A stretch of DNA of 11,374 nt from an uncultured Lachnospiraceae bacterium (GCA_947175285.1 CAMWMM010000108.1:1-11374), one strand, 5' to 3'. Positions 1-5,250 are shown, counted from the stretch's first letter. Program-made: numbers and translations. The notes: generated by a model not told the origin, from the sequence alone.

Positions 1-112
1 CTCTTTATGGTTATAATAATGACTTCTCTTCTATTTATGTTTTGTAAATAAAATAAATAAAAAATTATTCTCAGTTAATATATACTTTGTGTTATATGGT
101 TCTTCATATTCG

Positions 113-988
113 CTAGTTTATATATCTTTTTATCTTATCCAGATTAAATCGACTTTTAACCATTTTGCTAATAAAAGCTAGATCTCTACAAAAGTCTTCA
201 GTAAATCCGCCTCTAGGAAAAAACTTTTCAAGATCAAAAGGTCTAACATATCTGATAGAAAAATCATCTTTGAAATCTAAGACAGGAATGAGATTGTCTT
301 TATACCATAAATCTATAATAATATCATCCCAATCTAGACTTTTAACTTTTTCATATCTATCATGAAAAATATTTCTATCAGATAAAACAATTACTGGATA
401 ATAACTTTTCGGATCAACAACAATATCGCCTAATTCAAATGGGCAATCTACATTCATGAACATATTGTCGAACCGTTCTTCAAAAGGTCCATGTTCACTT
501 GGATCATAATCATCTTTATATTCTGCTGATTTATAATCAATTATTATATCAGGATCTCCTCTTTCAAAAACAAGTGTAGACATATAATCATCGGCATTTA
601 TATCACAATCATCAGCCAATCGAATCTTGTCTATTTTATAATCAGTATGAACATATCTCTCTACATAGTCCATTGCCCCCTCAATAGTTCTGAACATAAC
701 ATTGAGCTGCCAATCAGTTGTTAAGGTTCTTAAATAATAGACACATTTATTATCATTATTATCCATAAACATCTTATAAATATTAGAACCATAATCTATC
801 AGCATTTGAATGTCTTTATTTAATTCCTGATCATCTGACTCTTTCAATAATTCTCTAAGGGCATCATTTCGTTCTAATAATCCCGGAATATAATTATAGC
901 ATAAATGGGCTTGTTCCTTATATGAAAATTCATATCCTATCTCTTCATAAAATTTTAATGCAGCTTCTGAAATTGGTAATTTTATCAT
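113..988 (-). CDS. Uncharacterised acidic protein, 291 aa
   Basis: I do not recognise a named function. The open frame extends to 1006, but the first ATG there lies inside a Shine-Dalgarno sequence: AAGGAG sits nine bases before the ATG at 988, so I take 988 as the start (291 residues, beginning MIKLPISEAA). The protein is acidic and rich in Asp, Tyr and Ile, with no signal peptide or membrane segment. The N-terminal part (about residues 1-75) looks helical (for example YKEQAHLCYNYIPGL); the middle is Asp-rich. Residues about 184-285 contain a GDIVVD...YPVIVL segment followed by DLEKFFPRGG, which closely parallels a segment of the broken gene just upstream. I recall similar proteins in clostridial mobile DNA, but cannot confirm this. 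The two genes read the same way, separated by a perfect hairpin. Very AT-rich codon use suggests a different origin from the sugar genes at the right end. Confidence 0.75.
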   Translation of the reverse strand: MIKLPISEAALKFYEEIGYEFSYKEQAHLCYNYIPGLLERNDALRELLKESDDQELNKDIQMLIDYGSNIYKMFMDNNDNKCVYYLRTLTTDWQLNVMFRTIEGAMDYVERYVHTDYKIDKIRLADDCDINADDYMSTLVFERGDPDIIIDYKSAEYKDDYDPSEHGPFEERFDNMFMNVDCPFELGDIVVDPKSYYPVIVLSDRNIFHDRYEKVKSLDWDDIIIDLWYKDNLIPVLDFKDDFSIRYVRPFDLEKFFPRGGFTEDFCRDLAFISKMVKSRFNLDKIKRYIN

Positions 989-1006
989 TTTACTTTTCTC
1001 CTTCAT

Positions 1007-1033
1007 AAAGAGACGTCATTTAGACGTCTCTTT
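1007..1033. terminator. Perfect 11-bp hairpin between two accessory genes
   Basis: AAAGAGACGTC at 1007-1017 pairs perfectly with 1023-1033 around a 5-base loop. Read on the plus strand it is followed by a T-rich tract (TTTTTATTTG), as in a rho-independent terminator. Read on the minus strand, the direction of the flanking genes, only three Ts follow, and the hairpin ends one base before the ATGAAGGAG that carries the next gene's ribosome site. It may be a weak bidirectional terminator, or an attenuator or mRNA-stability element controlling the downstream gene. Confidence 0.6.
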
Positions 1034-1042
1034 TTATTTGTT

Positions 1043-1276
1043 TTAATGTTTCTTGGTATTGTTATTCATTCTGAGAGGATATGCAGTTTCTATGAAGTTG
1101 TAATCAAAATTATACATGAATCTGATAATTAAATCATATCTCTTTGAATATCTTTCATATTCCTGTTTACCAATATAAGGTGCATCTGGATCTTCATCTG
1201 TCGGACTACCTGATACATTAATTACTTTTGAACCAATTTTACGAGCATTACCATATGCTTCCCTAACAGCATCCAT
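1043..1276 (-). CDS. 3' fragment of the frameshifted gene, IETAYP-containing C-terminus
   Basis: This 77-residue reading begins at an internal ATG, but the frame is open upstream to 1369 (108 codons before the stop), and no Shine-Dalgarno sequence precedes 1276. It is therefore most likely the C-terminal part of the gene starting at 2106 rather than an independent gene. Visible features are a helix-like stretch (IMDAVREAYGNARKIG), an acidic loop (PTDEDPD), a beta-type segment (YDLIIRFMYNFDYNFIETAYP) and a basic tail. The terminal TAYP is a hallmark of several small RNase toxin domains. Without the upstream half, any His from HILRSH would be missing. Confidence 0.5.
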   Translation of the reverse strand: MDAVREAYGNARKIGSKVINVSGSPTDEDPDAPYIGKQEYERYSKRYDLIIRFMYNFDYNFIETAYPLRMNNNTKKH

Positions 1277-1347
1277 TATCTGTAAATTTGTTAATTTATA
1301 TGGGTAATGGTCTTTTATACCTTTATTAGATGTATCTAACTTATCAA

Positions 1348-2106
1348 TCAGATTAGCAAATATTTTTCTTCATTGGTAAAATCAGGGATTGTCTCATCTC
1401 TTAATTTTTTACCATATGTTGCATTTGTAGCATTTCTTGATTTGATTTTATCGTTAAAATCTGATGCAAAATCTTTCACATCTACTATATCAATATTAAT
1501 TTTATTTGCAATAATCTTTTTATTTTCTGCAGGTTTAATCACATCATATACCCTAGCAAATATAGAATGACTTCGTAAAATATGTTGCATACGTATTGGT
1601 GGAATAGTATGATCTTTAAATTCTTCCATCTCATGTTCATTTACAGCTGCATCTGGTTCTAATGAAATACGATCAGCTTTACGAAAGAACATAAAGAAAT
1701 TATATAATTCGCCTCTCCATGCAGGTAATCCATTTTGATGTGTACTTTCTTTGAAATATTTTTCCAAATTGGCATCGCTATACCAGAAATGCAGAGCATC
1801 TTCATTCACAATGATACTTTCATCAAGAGAATCAATTGGAGCTACATTATATTTATATCCTACGAATGTATCTCCATTATTTATTGCAATTGATTCTTTA
1901 ATTACATACACCGGATACGATAGTGATTGACCTACATCATATGTATCCTCTACAACATCACCAGCTTTGAATTTAGGCTTTATTACTTCTTTATTCACAA
2001 ATGCTTCACTCGAAGTACTTTCATTCATTTCCTGCTGATGTTCCAATATATATTGAGAACAATATTCATGACACATCATAGTATCTCCAATACTAAATTT
2101 ATGCAT
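1348..2106 (-). CDS. 5' fragment of the frameshifted gene, GDVVED-domain protein (252 aa)
   Basis: The start at 2106 is well supported: AGGAGGG lies eight bases upstream. No signal peptide is present. Residues 46-145 hold KFKAGDVVED, SYPVYVIK, a SLD segment, and NLEKYFKES followed by an aromatic helix (LYNFFMFF). This order matches residues about 184-285 of the 291-aa neighbour, so the two proteins share a domain by duplication or common descent. After an acidic linker comes IRMQHILRSHSIFARVYDVI (about 171-190), where the nuclease-like region would begin. The frame then runs into a stop just after TNEEKYLLI, while the expected continuation lies in the -1 frame. If expressed as is, this would be a truncated protein lacking the terminal TAYP element. 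Confidence 0.65.
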   Translation of the reverse strand: MHKFSIGDTMMCHEYCSQYILEHQQEMNESTSSEAFVNKEVIKPKFKAGDVVEDTYDVGQSLSYPVYVIKESIAINNGDTFVGYKYNVAPIDSLDESIIVNEDALHFWYSDANLEKYFKESTHQNGLPAWRGELYNFFMFFRKADRISLEPDAAVNEHEMEEFKDHTIPPIRMQHILRSHSIFARVYDVIKPAENKKIIANKINIDIVDVKDFASDFNDKIKSRNATNATYGKKLRDETIPDFTNEEKYLLI

Positions 2107-2218
2107 GATTCTTTCCCTCCTGACGTTCTTCTAGAATCGCAAATAACAATACCAGACTGACTTCTAATTTCCTCATATATCAATTTCCTACATAGGGATT
2201 TCCCTTTTATTCACTTTT

Positions 2219-2227
2219 ATTTTAACA
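2219..2227 (-). promoter_or_regulatory. Possible extended -10 promoter for the accessory gene at 2106
   Basis: On the minus strand TGT followed by TAAAAT (2227 down to 2219) matches an extended -10 element (TGnTAtAAT type). The -35 position 17 bases upstream (CATTCC) is poor. Transcription would begin about 105 bases before the start codon at 2106. It lies after the terminator at 2261-2304, so these genes would have their own transcript. This is inference from sequence only. Confidence 0.3.
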
Positions 2228-2260
2228 GGAAATTTCAAAATGGAATGTTTATTTATGTAA

Positions 2261-2304
2261 GATTAAAAATTGCATATCTGTTAAAGTTGATTGCAGATAT
2301 GCAA
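2261..2304 (-). terminator. Rho-independent terminator after the parMR-like operon
   Basis: On the minus strand TTGCATATCTG (2304-2294) pairs perfectly over 11 bp with CAGATATGCAA (2280-2270) around a 13-base loop, followed by five Ts (2269-2265) and AATC. It lies about 135 bases after the ParR-like stop and before the candidate promoter of the next gene, which is where the partition transcript should end. The arms also belong to a family of short repeats nearby. Confidence 0.7.
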
Positions 2305-2379
2305 CTTTTATCCCTTTATTTCCTTAAATAACACTTGATATGCAACAGATTGCTTGCACATGCTGTCATATCTGCAACA
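2296..2379 (-). repeat. Cluster of GTTGCA-type 11-13 bp repeats behind parR
   Basis: On the minus strand AGTTGCATATC (2306-2296), TGTTGCATATC (2347-2337) and TGTTGCAGATATG (2379-2367) share the core GTTGCAkAT, and one arm of the terminator hairpin adds a related inverted copy. Spacing is roughly 40 and 30 bases. Short reiterated sites next to a ParM/ParR-type pair can be the centromere-like DNA that ParR binds, though these sites usually lie upstream of parM. The alternative is chance plus terminator sequence. Confidence 0.35.
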
Positions 2380-2462
2380 TATTTTCTGATGAAACGCACT
2401 GCTGCTGACATATCCGGCTTGCTTGCATCAGGATATTCTCTAGCCGATAAAATCCAGAACAC
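2316..2462 (-). CDS. Possible small ORF overlapping the end of parR (48 aa from GTG, 31 from ATG)
   Basis: A frame out of phase with the ParR-like gene is open across its stop. From the GTG at 2462 it encodes 48 residues; from the ATG at 2411 it encodes 31 residues (start MSAAVRFIRKYVADM), ending at 2316. The composition is protein-like and amphipathic, and it would be translationally close to parR. However, no convincing ribosome site precedes either start, and the stretch also carries the repeat cluster. I do not recognise it; it may be a chance open frame or a decayed gene end. Confidence 0.2.
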   Translation of the reverse strand: MFWILSAREYPDASKPDMSAAVRFIRKYVADMTACASNLLHIKCYLRK

Positions 2463-2817
2463 TTCTTAATTCATCCGGCAGTTCCCCGCAAGTTTCCGGC
2501 AGTTCCGTTTCCTTTGGCAGCATTTCATCTCTAATCACCGGAACATTCACAGTTCCTATCCCCGCCAGCAGCGCACCAACTAACTTCATGCCCTGAGTCT
2601 GCATTTCCTCCCGGACTATTGACAGTATCTGTTCATGAAACTCCTGCCTCCCTGACACCTCCATTTTTATACTGAAATGTTCTTCCAATACCCTTTTGAC
2701 ATATGCCGTCAATGAAGCAGAACTTCCGGCTGCTTCCGCAAGTTTCATGTACAGGTCACAGTCTGCTTCATCTGCCATATTAAACCGGATAAATACCGAT
2801 TTCTGCTTTCCCGCCAT
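2440..2817 (-). CDS. ParR-like ribbon-helix-helix partner protein (125 aa)
   Basis: This is a small protein encoded immediately after an actin-like ParM/StbA gene. The two genes overlap by one base as TGATG, which implies translational coupling. A GTG three bases earlier (2820) is an alternative start. Residues about 7-48 fit a ribbon-helix-helix DNA-binding fold: a short strand (SVFIRFN), a helix (DCDLYMKLAEAA) and a second helix (SLTAYVKRVLEEHF). The middle (EQILSIVREEMQTQGMKLVGALLAG) is a helix that could mediate oligomerisation. The tail is Pro/Glu-rich and ends LRSVLDFIG; in ParR proteins the flexible C-terminus contacts the ParM filament, and a conserved tail here would fit that role. 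Position and fold support an adaptor that binds centromere-like DNA. Sequence identity to characterised ParR proteins is usually low, so the call rests on context. Confidence 0.65.
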   Translation of the reverse strand: MAGKQKSVFIRFNMADEADCDLYMKLAEAAGSSASLTAYVKRVLEEHFSIKMEVSGRQEFHEQILSIVREEMQTQGMKLVGALLAGIGTVNVPVIRDEMLPKETELPETCGELPDELRSVLDFIG

Positions 2818-3743
2818 CACTCCACCTTCTTTCCCATCATCTGCCCTGCAAGGAACTCATAACCTTTTGCATTTGCGCACAGATCACAGTCATACGCTGT
2901 ATGACTCCGGTACTTTCCTGCATGGTCACGAGCCATCAGCGCACCGCCGCCTACATAAATGATGTTGATATAATCCATGTCATAACCGCGCTCTGCAAGC
3001 TCCAGTTCCAGAGAATGTATCTTCTCCCGCATCATCCCGTGAATCAGTTCCGCATAAACAACCGGAAGATTGCTTTCCTCTTTTAACAAAACCTTCATAA
3101 CTTCATGTTCCGGTATGTCCTTCCCTGTCTGCACTTTCATATCCCGCTGAATTTCTTTAATCCATTTGACCATAGCTTTTTCAATCGTAATGGACTTACT
3201 CTCTGCCGGAAATCCGTTCCGCACATAAACAACATCCGTTGTCTTGCTCCCGATATCCACCACCAGATAATCACCTTTCATGTTGCCAAGCCTTGAAGCA
3301 ATCGCTGAATAGCATTGCGGACAGACAATGACCTTTGCTATCGTGACAGAATAATCCTCCCCCTCATAAGAAAAATCCAGAGCATTCTGCCTGTTATAAT
3401 AGTCAATCAGCTTTAATTTATCCCTCCCATAGTTGGAAAAAGGCAGACCAACCGCAAGTATGATCTCTGCCTTATAAAGGCTCTCTCTCCTGAGTTCCAT
3501 TGCAATACCTGCCATTGTCCGGATTCTGGCGGCATCATCCGAAATCTTATCCTCCGTGATAGCTGCCCTGCCCTCGCCCACCTTAAAATACTCACCGTCA
3601 TAGAACAGTGAGTTTTCTTTTAATGTCGGCTCTGCACTTCCCAGAAAGTGTACACCGTTGTCAAATATGAAATTTGCCGTCTTTCCAAGCTGATAACCAT
3701 CATCAAATCCTATGATACATTTTTCATTGTCCAGTCTAATCAT
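2817..3743 (-). CDS. parM: ParM/StbA-family actin-like ATPase, plasmid-type segregation (308 aa)
   Basis: The protein has actin-superfamily nucleotide-binding elements in order: phosphate loop 1 IIGFDDGYQLGKTA (residues 10-23), phosphate loop 2 YLVVDIGSKTTDVVYV (159-174), and an adenosine-binding segment IIYVGGGALM (261-270). Its length of about 308 residues is normal for ParM/StbA proteins, clearly shorter than MreB-like or Hsp70 proteins. ParM polymerises with ATP into filaments that push DNA copies apart when capped by ParR bound to centromere DNA. The ParR-like gene follows directly. The start at 3743 has GGAAGG seven bases upstream. It also overlaps (ATGA) the end of a possible 14-codon leader ORF with a better ribosome site, suggesting coupled translation. 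Such genes occur on plasmids and on integrative elements of gut Firmicutes, so the presence of parM alone does not prove a free plasmid. Confidence 0.85.
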   Translation of the reverse strand: MIRLDNEKCIIGFDDGYQLGKTANFIFDNGVHFLGSAEPTLKENSLFYDGEYFKVGEGRAAITEDKISDDAARIRTMAGIAMELRRESLYKAEIILAVGLPFSNYGRDKLKLIDYYNRQNALDFSYEGEDYSVTIAKVIVCPQCYSAIASRLGNMKGDYLVVDIGSKTTDVVYVRNGFPAESKSITIEKAMVKWIKEIQRDMKVQTGKDIPEHEVMKVLLKEESNLPVVYAELIHGMMREKIHSLELELAERGYDMDYINIIYVGGGALMARDHAGKYRSHTAYDCDLCANAKGYEFLAGQMMGKKVE

Positions 3744-3784
3744 GTTTTTCCCTTCCTTTCTCCTGTCATCCTAATTCTTTCCAT
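3740..3784 (-). CDS. Possible 14-aa leader ORF overlapping parM
   Basis: ATG at 3784 is preceded by AGGAGG at 3799-3794 with nine bases between, the best ribosome site in this region. The frame encodes MERIRMTGERKGKT and its stop TGA overlaps the parM start as ATGA. A short, basic, strongly initiated ORF ending exactly at the next start is the usual form of a translationally coupled leader. No stem competing with the parM ribosome site was obvious. It may set the ParM level, or may simply be an accident of purine-rich sequence. Confidence 0.4.
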   Translation of the reverse strand: MERIRMTGERKGKT

Positions 3785-3814
3785 TGTCTGAAACCTCCTC
3801 GTTTAAAGTGGAAA

Positions 3815-3842
3815 ATCCCCGTGCCGTAAATGGCACAGGGAT
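3815..3842. promoter_or_regulatory. Hairpin in the parM leader region
   Basis: ATCCC-C-GTGCC (3815-3825) pairs with GGCAC-A-GGGAT (3832-3842), ten base pairs with one internal mismatch and a 6-base loop. On the minus strand it is followed by ATTTTCC, a weak T tract, and lies about 16 bases before the AGGAGG of the leader ORF. It could be an attenuator, a 5'-stabilising stem in the parM mRNA, or a protein-binding palindrome. No gene lies upstream on this strand that would need a terminator here. Confidence 0.45.
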
Positions 3843-3846
3843 CATT

Positions 3847-3877
3847 ATTGTATCATGATAATAATATATATCCACAA
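3847..3877 (-). promoter_or_regulatory. Weak candidate promoter for the parMR-like operon
   Basis: On the minus strand TTGTGG (3877-3872) and TACAAT (3852-3847) resemble -35 and -10 boxes, but with a 19-base spacer, longer than ideal. The region also contains ATCATGAT flanked by ATTATT and AATAAT, an imperfect dyad that could be an operator. A start near 3840 would place the hairpin at the very 5' end of the mRNA. Confidence 0.25.
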
Positions 3878-3996
3878 GGGTATCTCATACGCTTCTAGGC
3901 AGCCGGATTATTCATGTTATTTTCTCAGGGCAAACTTTCACTCTCATGGATTCGCACCGGATCTTCTCTGACAATACAGGTGTGTTCCCTCCATAC

Positions 3997-4007
3997 TGTA
4001 TAATACA
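3997..4007 (+). promoter_or_regulatory. Candidate -10 box within a palindrome, symE-like gene
   Basis: TATAAT at 3999-4004 is a consensus -10 box for the plus-strand gene at 4050, predicting an untranslated leader of about 40 bases. The -35 position is weak (ACAGGT). The box is the centre of an inverted repeat, TGTAT-A-ATACA (3997-4007), and on the minus strand the same bases read TATTAT. It could therefore serve as an operator or as the -10 of an opposing transcript. No LexA-type CGAAC...GTTCG site was seen, although E. coli symE is SOS-controlled. Confidence 0.4.
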
Positions 4008-4049
4008 CATCAAAAAACAATTAACATTTTCAGGGAAAGGAGTCATATT

Positions 4050-4238
4050 ATGACAAGAAAAAGCAGAAAACTAACCGTATACGGCGCAACGAAAGGCACA
4101 CACTTTCAAAGCACGCCACAGATTAGGTTACAAGGGGACTGGTTAAAAGAAACCGGATTTTCAATCGGTGATAACATTCAAGTAGTCTGCAAAAAGAACA
4201 GGCTCGTTATCACGAAAGCAATGGAAAATGCCGGATAG
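4050..4238 (+). CDS. SymE-family toxin-like protein (62 aa)
   Basis: The 62-residue basic protein has the short SymE/AbrB-like pattern: RKLTVYGATKG, then PQIRLQGDWLKETGFSIGDNIQV, then KKNRLVITKAM. The P-x-I-x-L-x-G-x-W-L...GF..G segment is characteristic of SymE-type proteins, which share the swapped-hairpin fold of MazE/AbrB DNA-binding proteins. In E. coli SymE is an SOS-induced toxin of a type I system silenced by the antisense RNA SymR. Firmicute relatives such as this are shorter than the E. coli protein and their activity is less clear. The start has a good ribosome site (AAAGGAG, seven bases before ATG). The gene is divergent from the parM-like operon and ends at a strong terminator. 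No antisense RNA gene could be identified with confidence. It may equally be a DNA-binding regulator. Confidence 0.75.
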   Translation: MTRKSRKLTVYGATKGTHFQSTPQIRLQGDWLKETGFSIGDNIQVVCKKNRLVITKAMENAG

Positions 4239-4275
4239 CAATTCAAATCAATACCTAATTTACATCATAGAACGA

Positions 4276-4312
4276 ATACCAGCCTGCTGGAAATTGAGGC
4301 TGGTATCTTTTT
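4276..4312 (+). terminator. Strong rho-independent terminator after the symE-like gene
   Basis: ATACCAGCCT (4276-4285) pairs perfectly over 10 bp with AGGCTGGTAT (4297-4306) around an 11-base loop, followed by CTTTTT. It starts 38 bases after the SymE-like stop codon and on the correct strand. Confidence 0.85.
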
Positions 4313-4320
4313 ATTATTTA

Positions 4321-4764
4321 GATGCTCTACGAGTAAAGTAATCTTGCCAAAATAAATCTCTACTTTAAAAAGTTGCTTAACACTTCTTCTTTAAATCATT
4401 TCTGCCTTGTACTGCATCACAGTATAGTCTATAATATTCTAAGACTATATTTTGTGGGATTTTTATAAAAGATTTTGAAATTAAAGGACATCGCCAGAGC
4501 AAATGAATACATTAAAAACCAACTTTCACACACATACGCAACGCTGCAGGCATGCCGGTGGGCTTTTGCTTTGCCATGCTCTTATCCCCGCCTCAAATAG
4601 TTTCTATTTTTGAGCATATCACAGAAATTTTTATAAATATTGTAAAAAACTATACGTAATTGTAAAATTCCGGATTGTGGTGTGAAAGATATGAATAATC
4701 AAGTAATATTCGGATTTGGAGAATATTCATTTGACTATTTTTTACTTGAACGACTCTCACTGGA
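4321..4764. other. AT-rich gap between the accessory region and sugar operon
   Basis: About 440 bases without a convincing gene. It contains an AT-rich stem (TATAGTCT at 4423-4430 with AGACTATA at 4442-4449, 11-base loop, then TTTTG) that could be a weak terminator. It also contains a short GC-rich patch (about 4540-4600) with a 21-codon minus-strand ORF. The gap lies between the partition/SymE cassette and the sugar operon, so a mobile-element boundary could fall here, but I see no integrase, tRNA end or clear attachment repeat. No strong terminator for the minus-strand sugar operon was found in it. Confidence 0.4.
4512..4577 (-). CDS. Possible 21-aa ORF in a GC-rich patch
   Basis: From ATG at 4577 the frame encodes 21 residues beginning MAKQKPTGMPAALRMC and ending VKVGF. 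A weak GGGGAT lies about six bases upstream. The patch is markedly richer in GC than its AT-rich surroundings, contains the palindrome GGCATGCC, and reads as coherent protein sequence. It may be a tiny gene, a remnant of a larger gene, or a repeated genomic sequence. I cannot assign a function. Confidence 0.2.
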   Translation of the reverse strand: MAKQKPTGMPAALRMCVKVGF

Positions 4765-5178
4765 TTACTCCCGAATCAATTTATTCCATTCGTATTCAGA
4801 ATTCAACCCCTCCGGGATATCAACTGTATTGACTTCTCTCCAAATCATACCTTCAGAACAATTCATATCAAGGAAATCTATTATCCATTCATCCGAAGAA
4901 TAACCCTTCAATTCACAAACATATACCCTGCCGCCATCCGTATATTCAGTCGTTGGAATATCATAATAACCAATGCAAGAACCCAAATACTTTTCCTCAT
5001 ATGCACAATATGGAACAAAAACCTTATCCTCATGTACCAAATATGCATATCCTACATCACTATTTTCTCTTTGTTCATATTCCTTAGGGTTATCCGGTAA
5101 TTGTAGCTTTGAACCACATCCTGTTAACAAAGATACAACTACCATTCCAAGTAATAATAAAAATCTCTTCATCCTCAT
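4765..5178 (-). CDS. Small putative lipoprotein of unknown function (137 aa)
   Basis: The frame is open to 5241, but the best start is the ATG at 5178, preceded by GGGGAGGGACA. A second ATG at 5172 is also possible. From 5178 the protein starts with a classic lipoprotein signal: positive residues (MRMKR), a hydrophobic stretch (FLLLLGMVVVSLL) and a lipobox LTGC with Cys at residue 21. After export the mature protein would be anchored to the outer face of the cytoplasmic membrane. The mature part (about 117 residues) has several aromatic-rich strands (VGYAYLVHEDKVFVPYCAY, YLGSCIGYYDI, RVYVCEL) and further Cys residues that could form disulfides. It does not resemble an ABC solute-binding protein, which would be much longer. 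It lies 72 bases after the permuted GH3 gene with no clear terminator between, so it may share that transcript, but a role in sugar use is only a guess. Confidence 0.7.
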   Translation of the reverse strand: MRMKRFLLLLGMVVVSLLTGCGSKLQLPDNPKEYEQRENSDVGYAYLVHEDKVFVPYCAYEEKYLGSCIGYYDIPTTEYTDGGRVYVCELKGYSSDEWIIDFLDMNCSEGMIWREVNTVDIPEGLNSEYEWNKLIRE

Positions 5179-5250
5179 TGTCCCTCCCCATTGCTTTGCT
5201 ATTATTGGCAGAAGAATTATGTGTTTCATCAGCAAACGCAAACAGGTATA

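Larger units (their letters stand above)
1043..2106 (-). pseudogene. Frameshifted nuclease-toxin-like gene (about 354 aa if restored)
   Basis: Two minus-strand frames look like one gene split by a one-base frame change. The upstream frame (1348-2106) stops at 1348. The downstream frame is open from 1369 to 1043 but has no ribosome site at its first ATG (1276). Adding one base within about 1351-1369, for example in the A5 run at 1363-1367, reads EEKIFANLIDKL and continues smoothly into the downstream part. The restored product would have a shared GDVVED domain (residues 46-145), then HILRSH (175-180), and a C-terminal IETAYP. A His-containing motif followed far downstream by TAYP resembles RNase A-like and barnase/EndoU-type toxin domains; this is a motif-level resemblance, not a proven homology. 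The change could be a true mutation, a phase-variable tract, programmed frameshifting or a sequencing error. Confidence 0.6.

Noticed and set aside
2440..2820. GTG at 2820 as the start of the ParR-like gene
   Set aside because: The ATG at 2817 forms a TGATG overlap with the parM stop and is the stronger start; the GTG adds only one residue and cannot be wholly excluded.
2440..3743. Taking ParM/ParR as proof of a free plasmid
   Set aside because: Similar pairs also occur on integrated elements; no replication gene, origin or relaxase lies in the window.
3896..4049. SOS (LexA/DinR-type) box upstream of the SymE-like gene
   Set aside because: No CGAAC-N4-GTTCG-like sequence was found, so SOS control cannot be claimed by analogy with E. 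coli.
4423..4449. AT-rich stem-loop as a true terminator of the sugar operon
   Set aside because: Only 8 bp of mostly A-T pairs; the T tract follows on the plus strand, while the operon is on the minus strand and ends over 300 bases away.
4682..4903. Plus-strand 73-codon frame starting with GTG in the AT-rich gap
   Set aside because: Most of it is antisense to the lipoprotein gene, it lacks a convincing ribosome site, and the lipoprotein has clear signal and lipobox features on the other strand.
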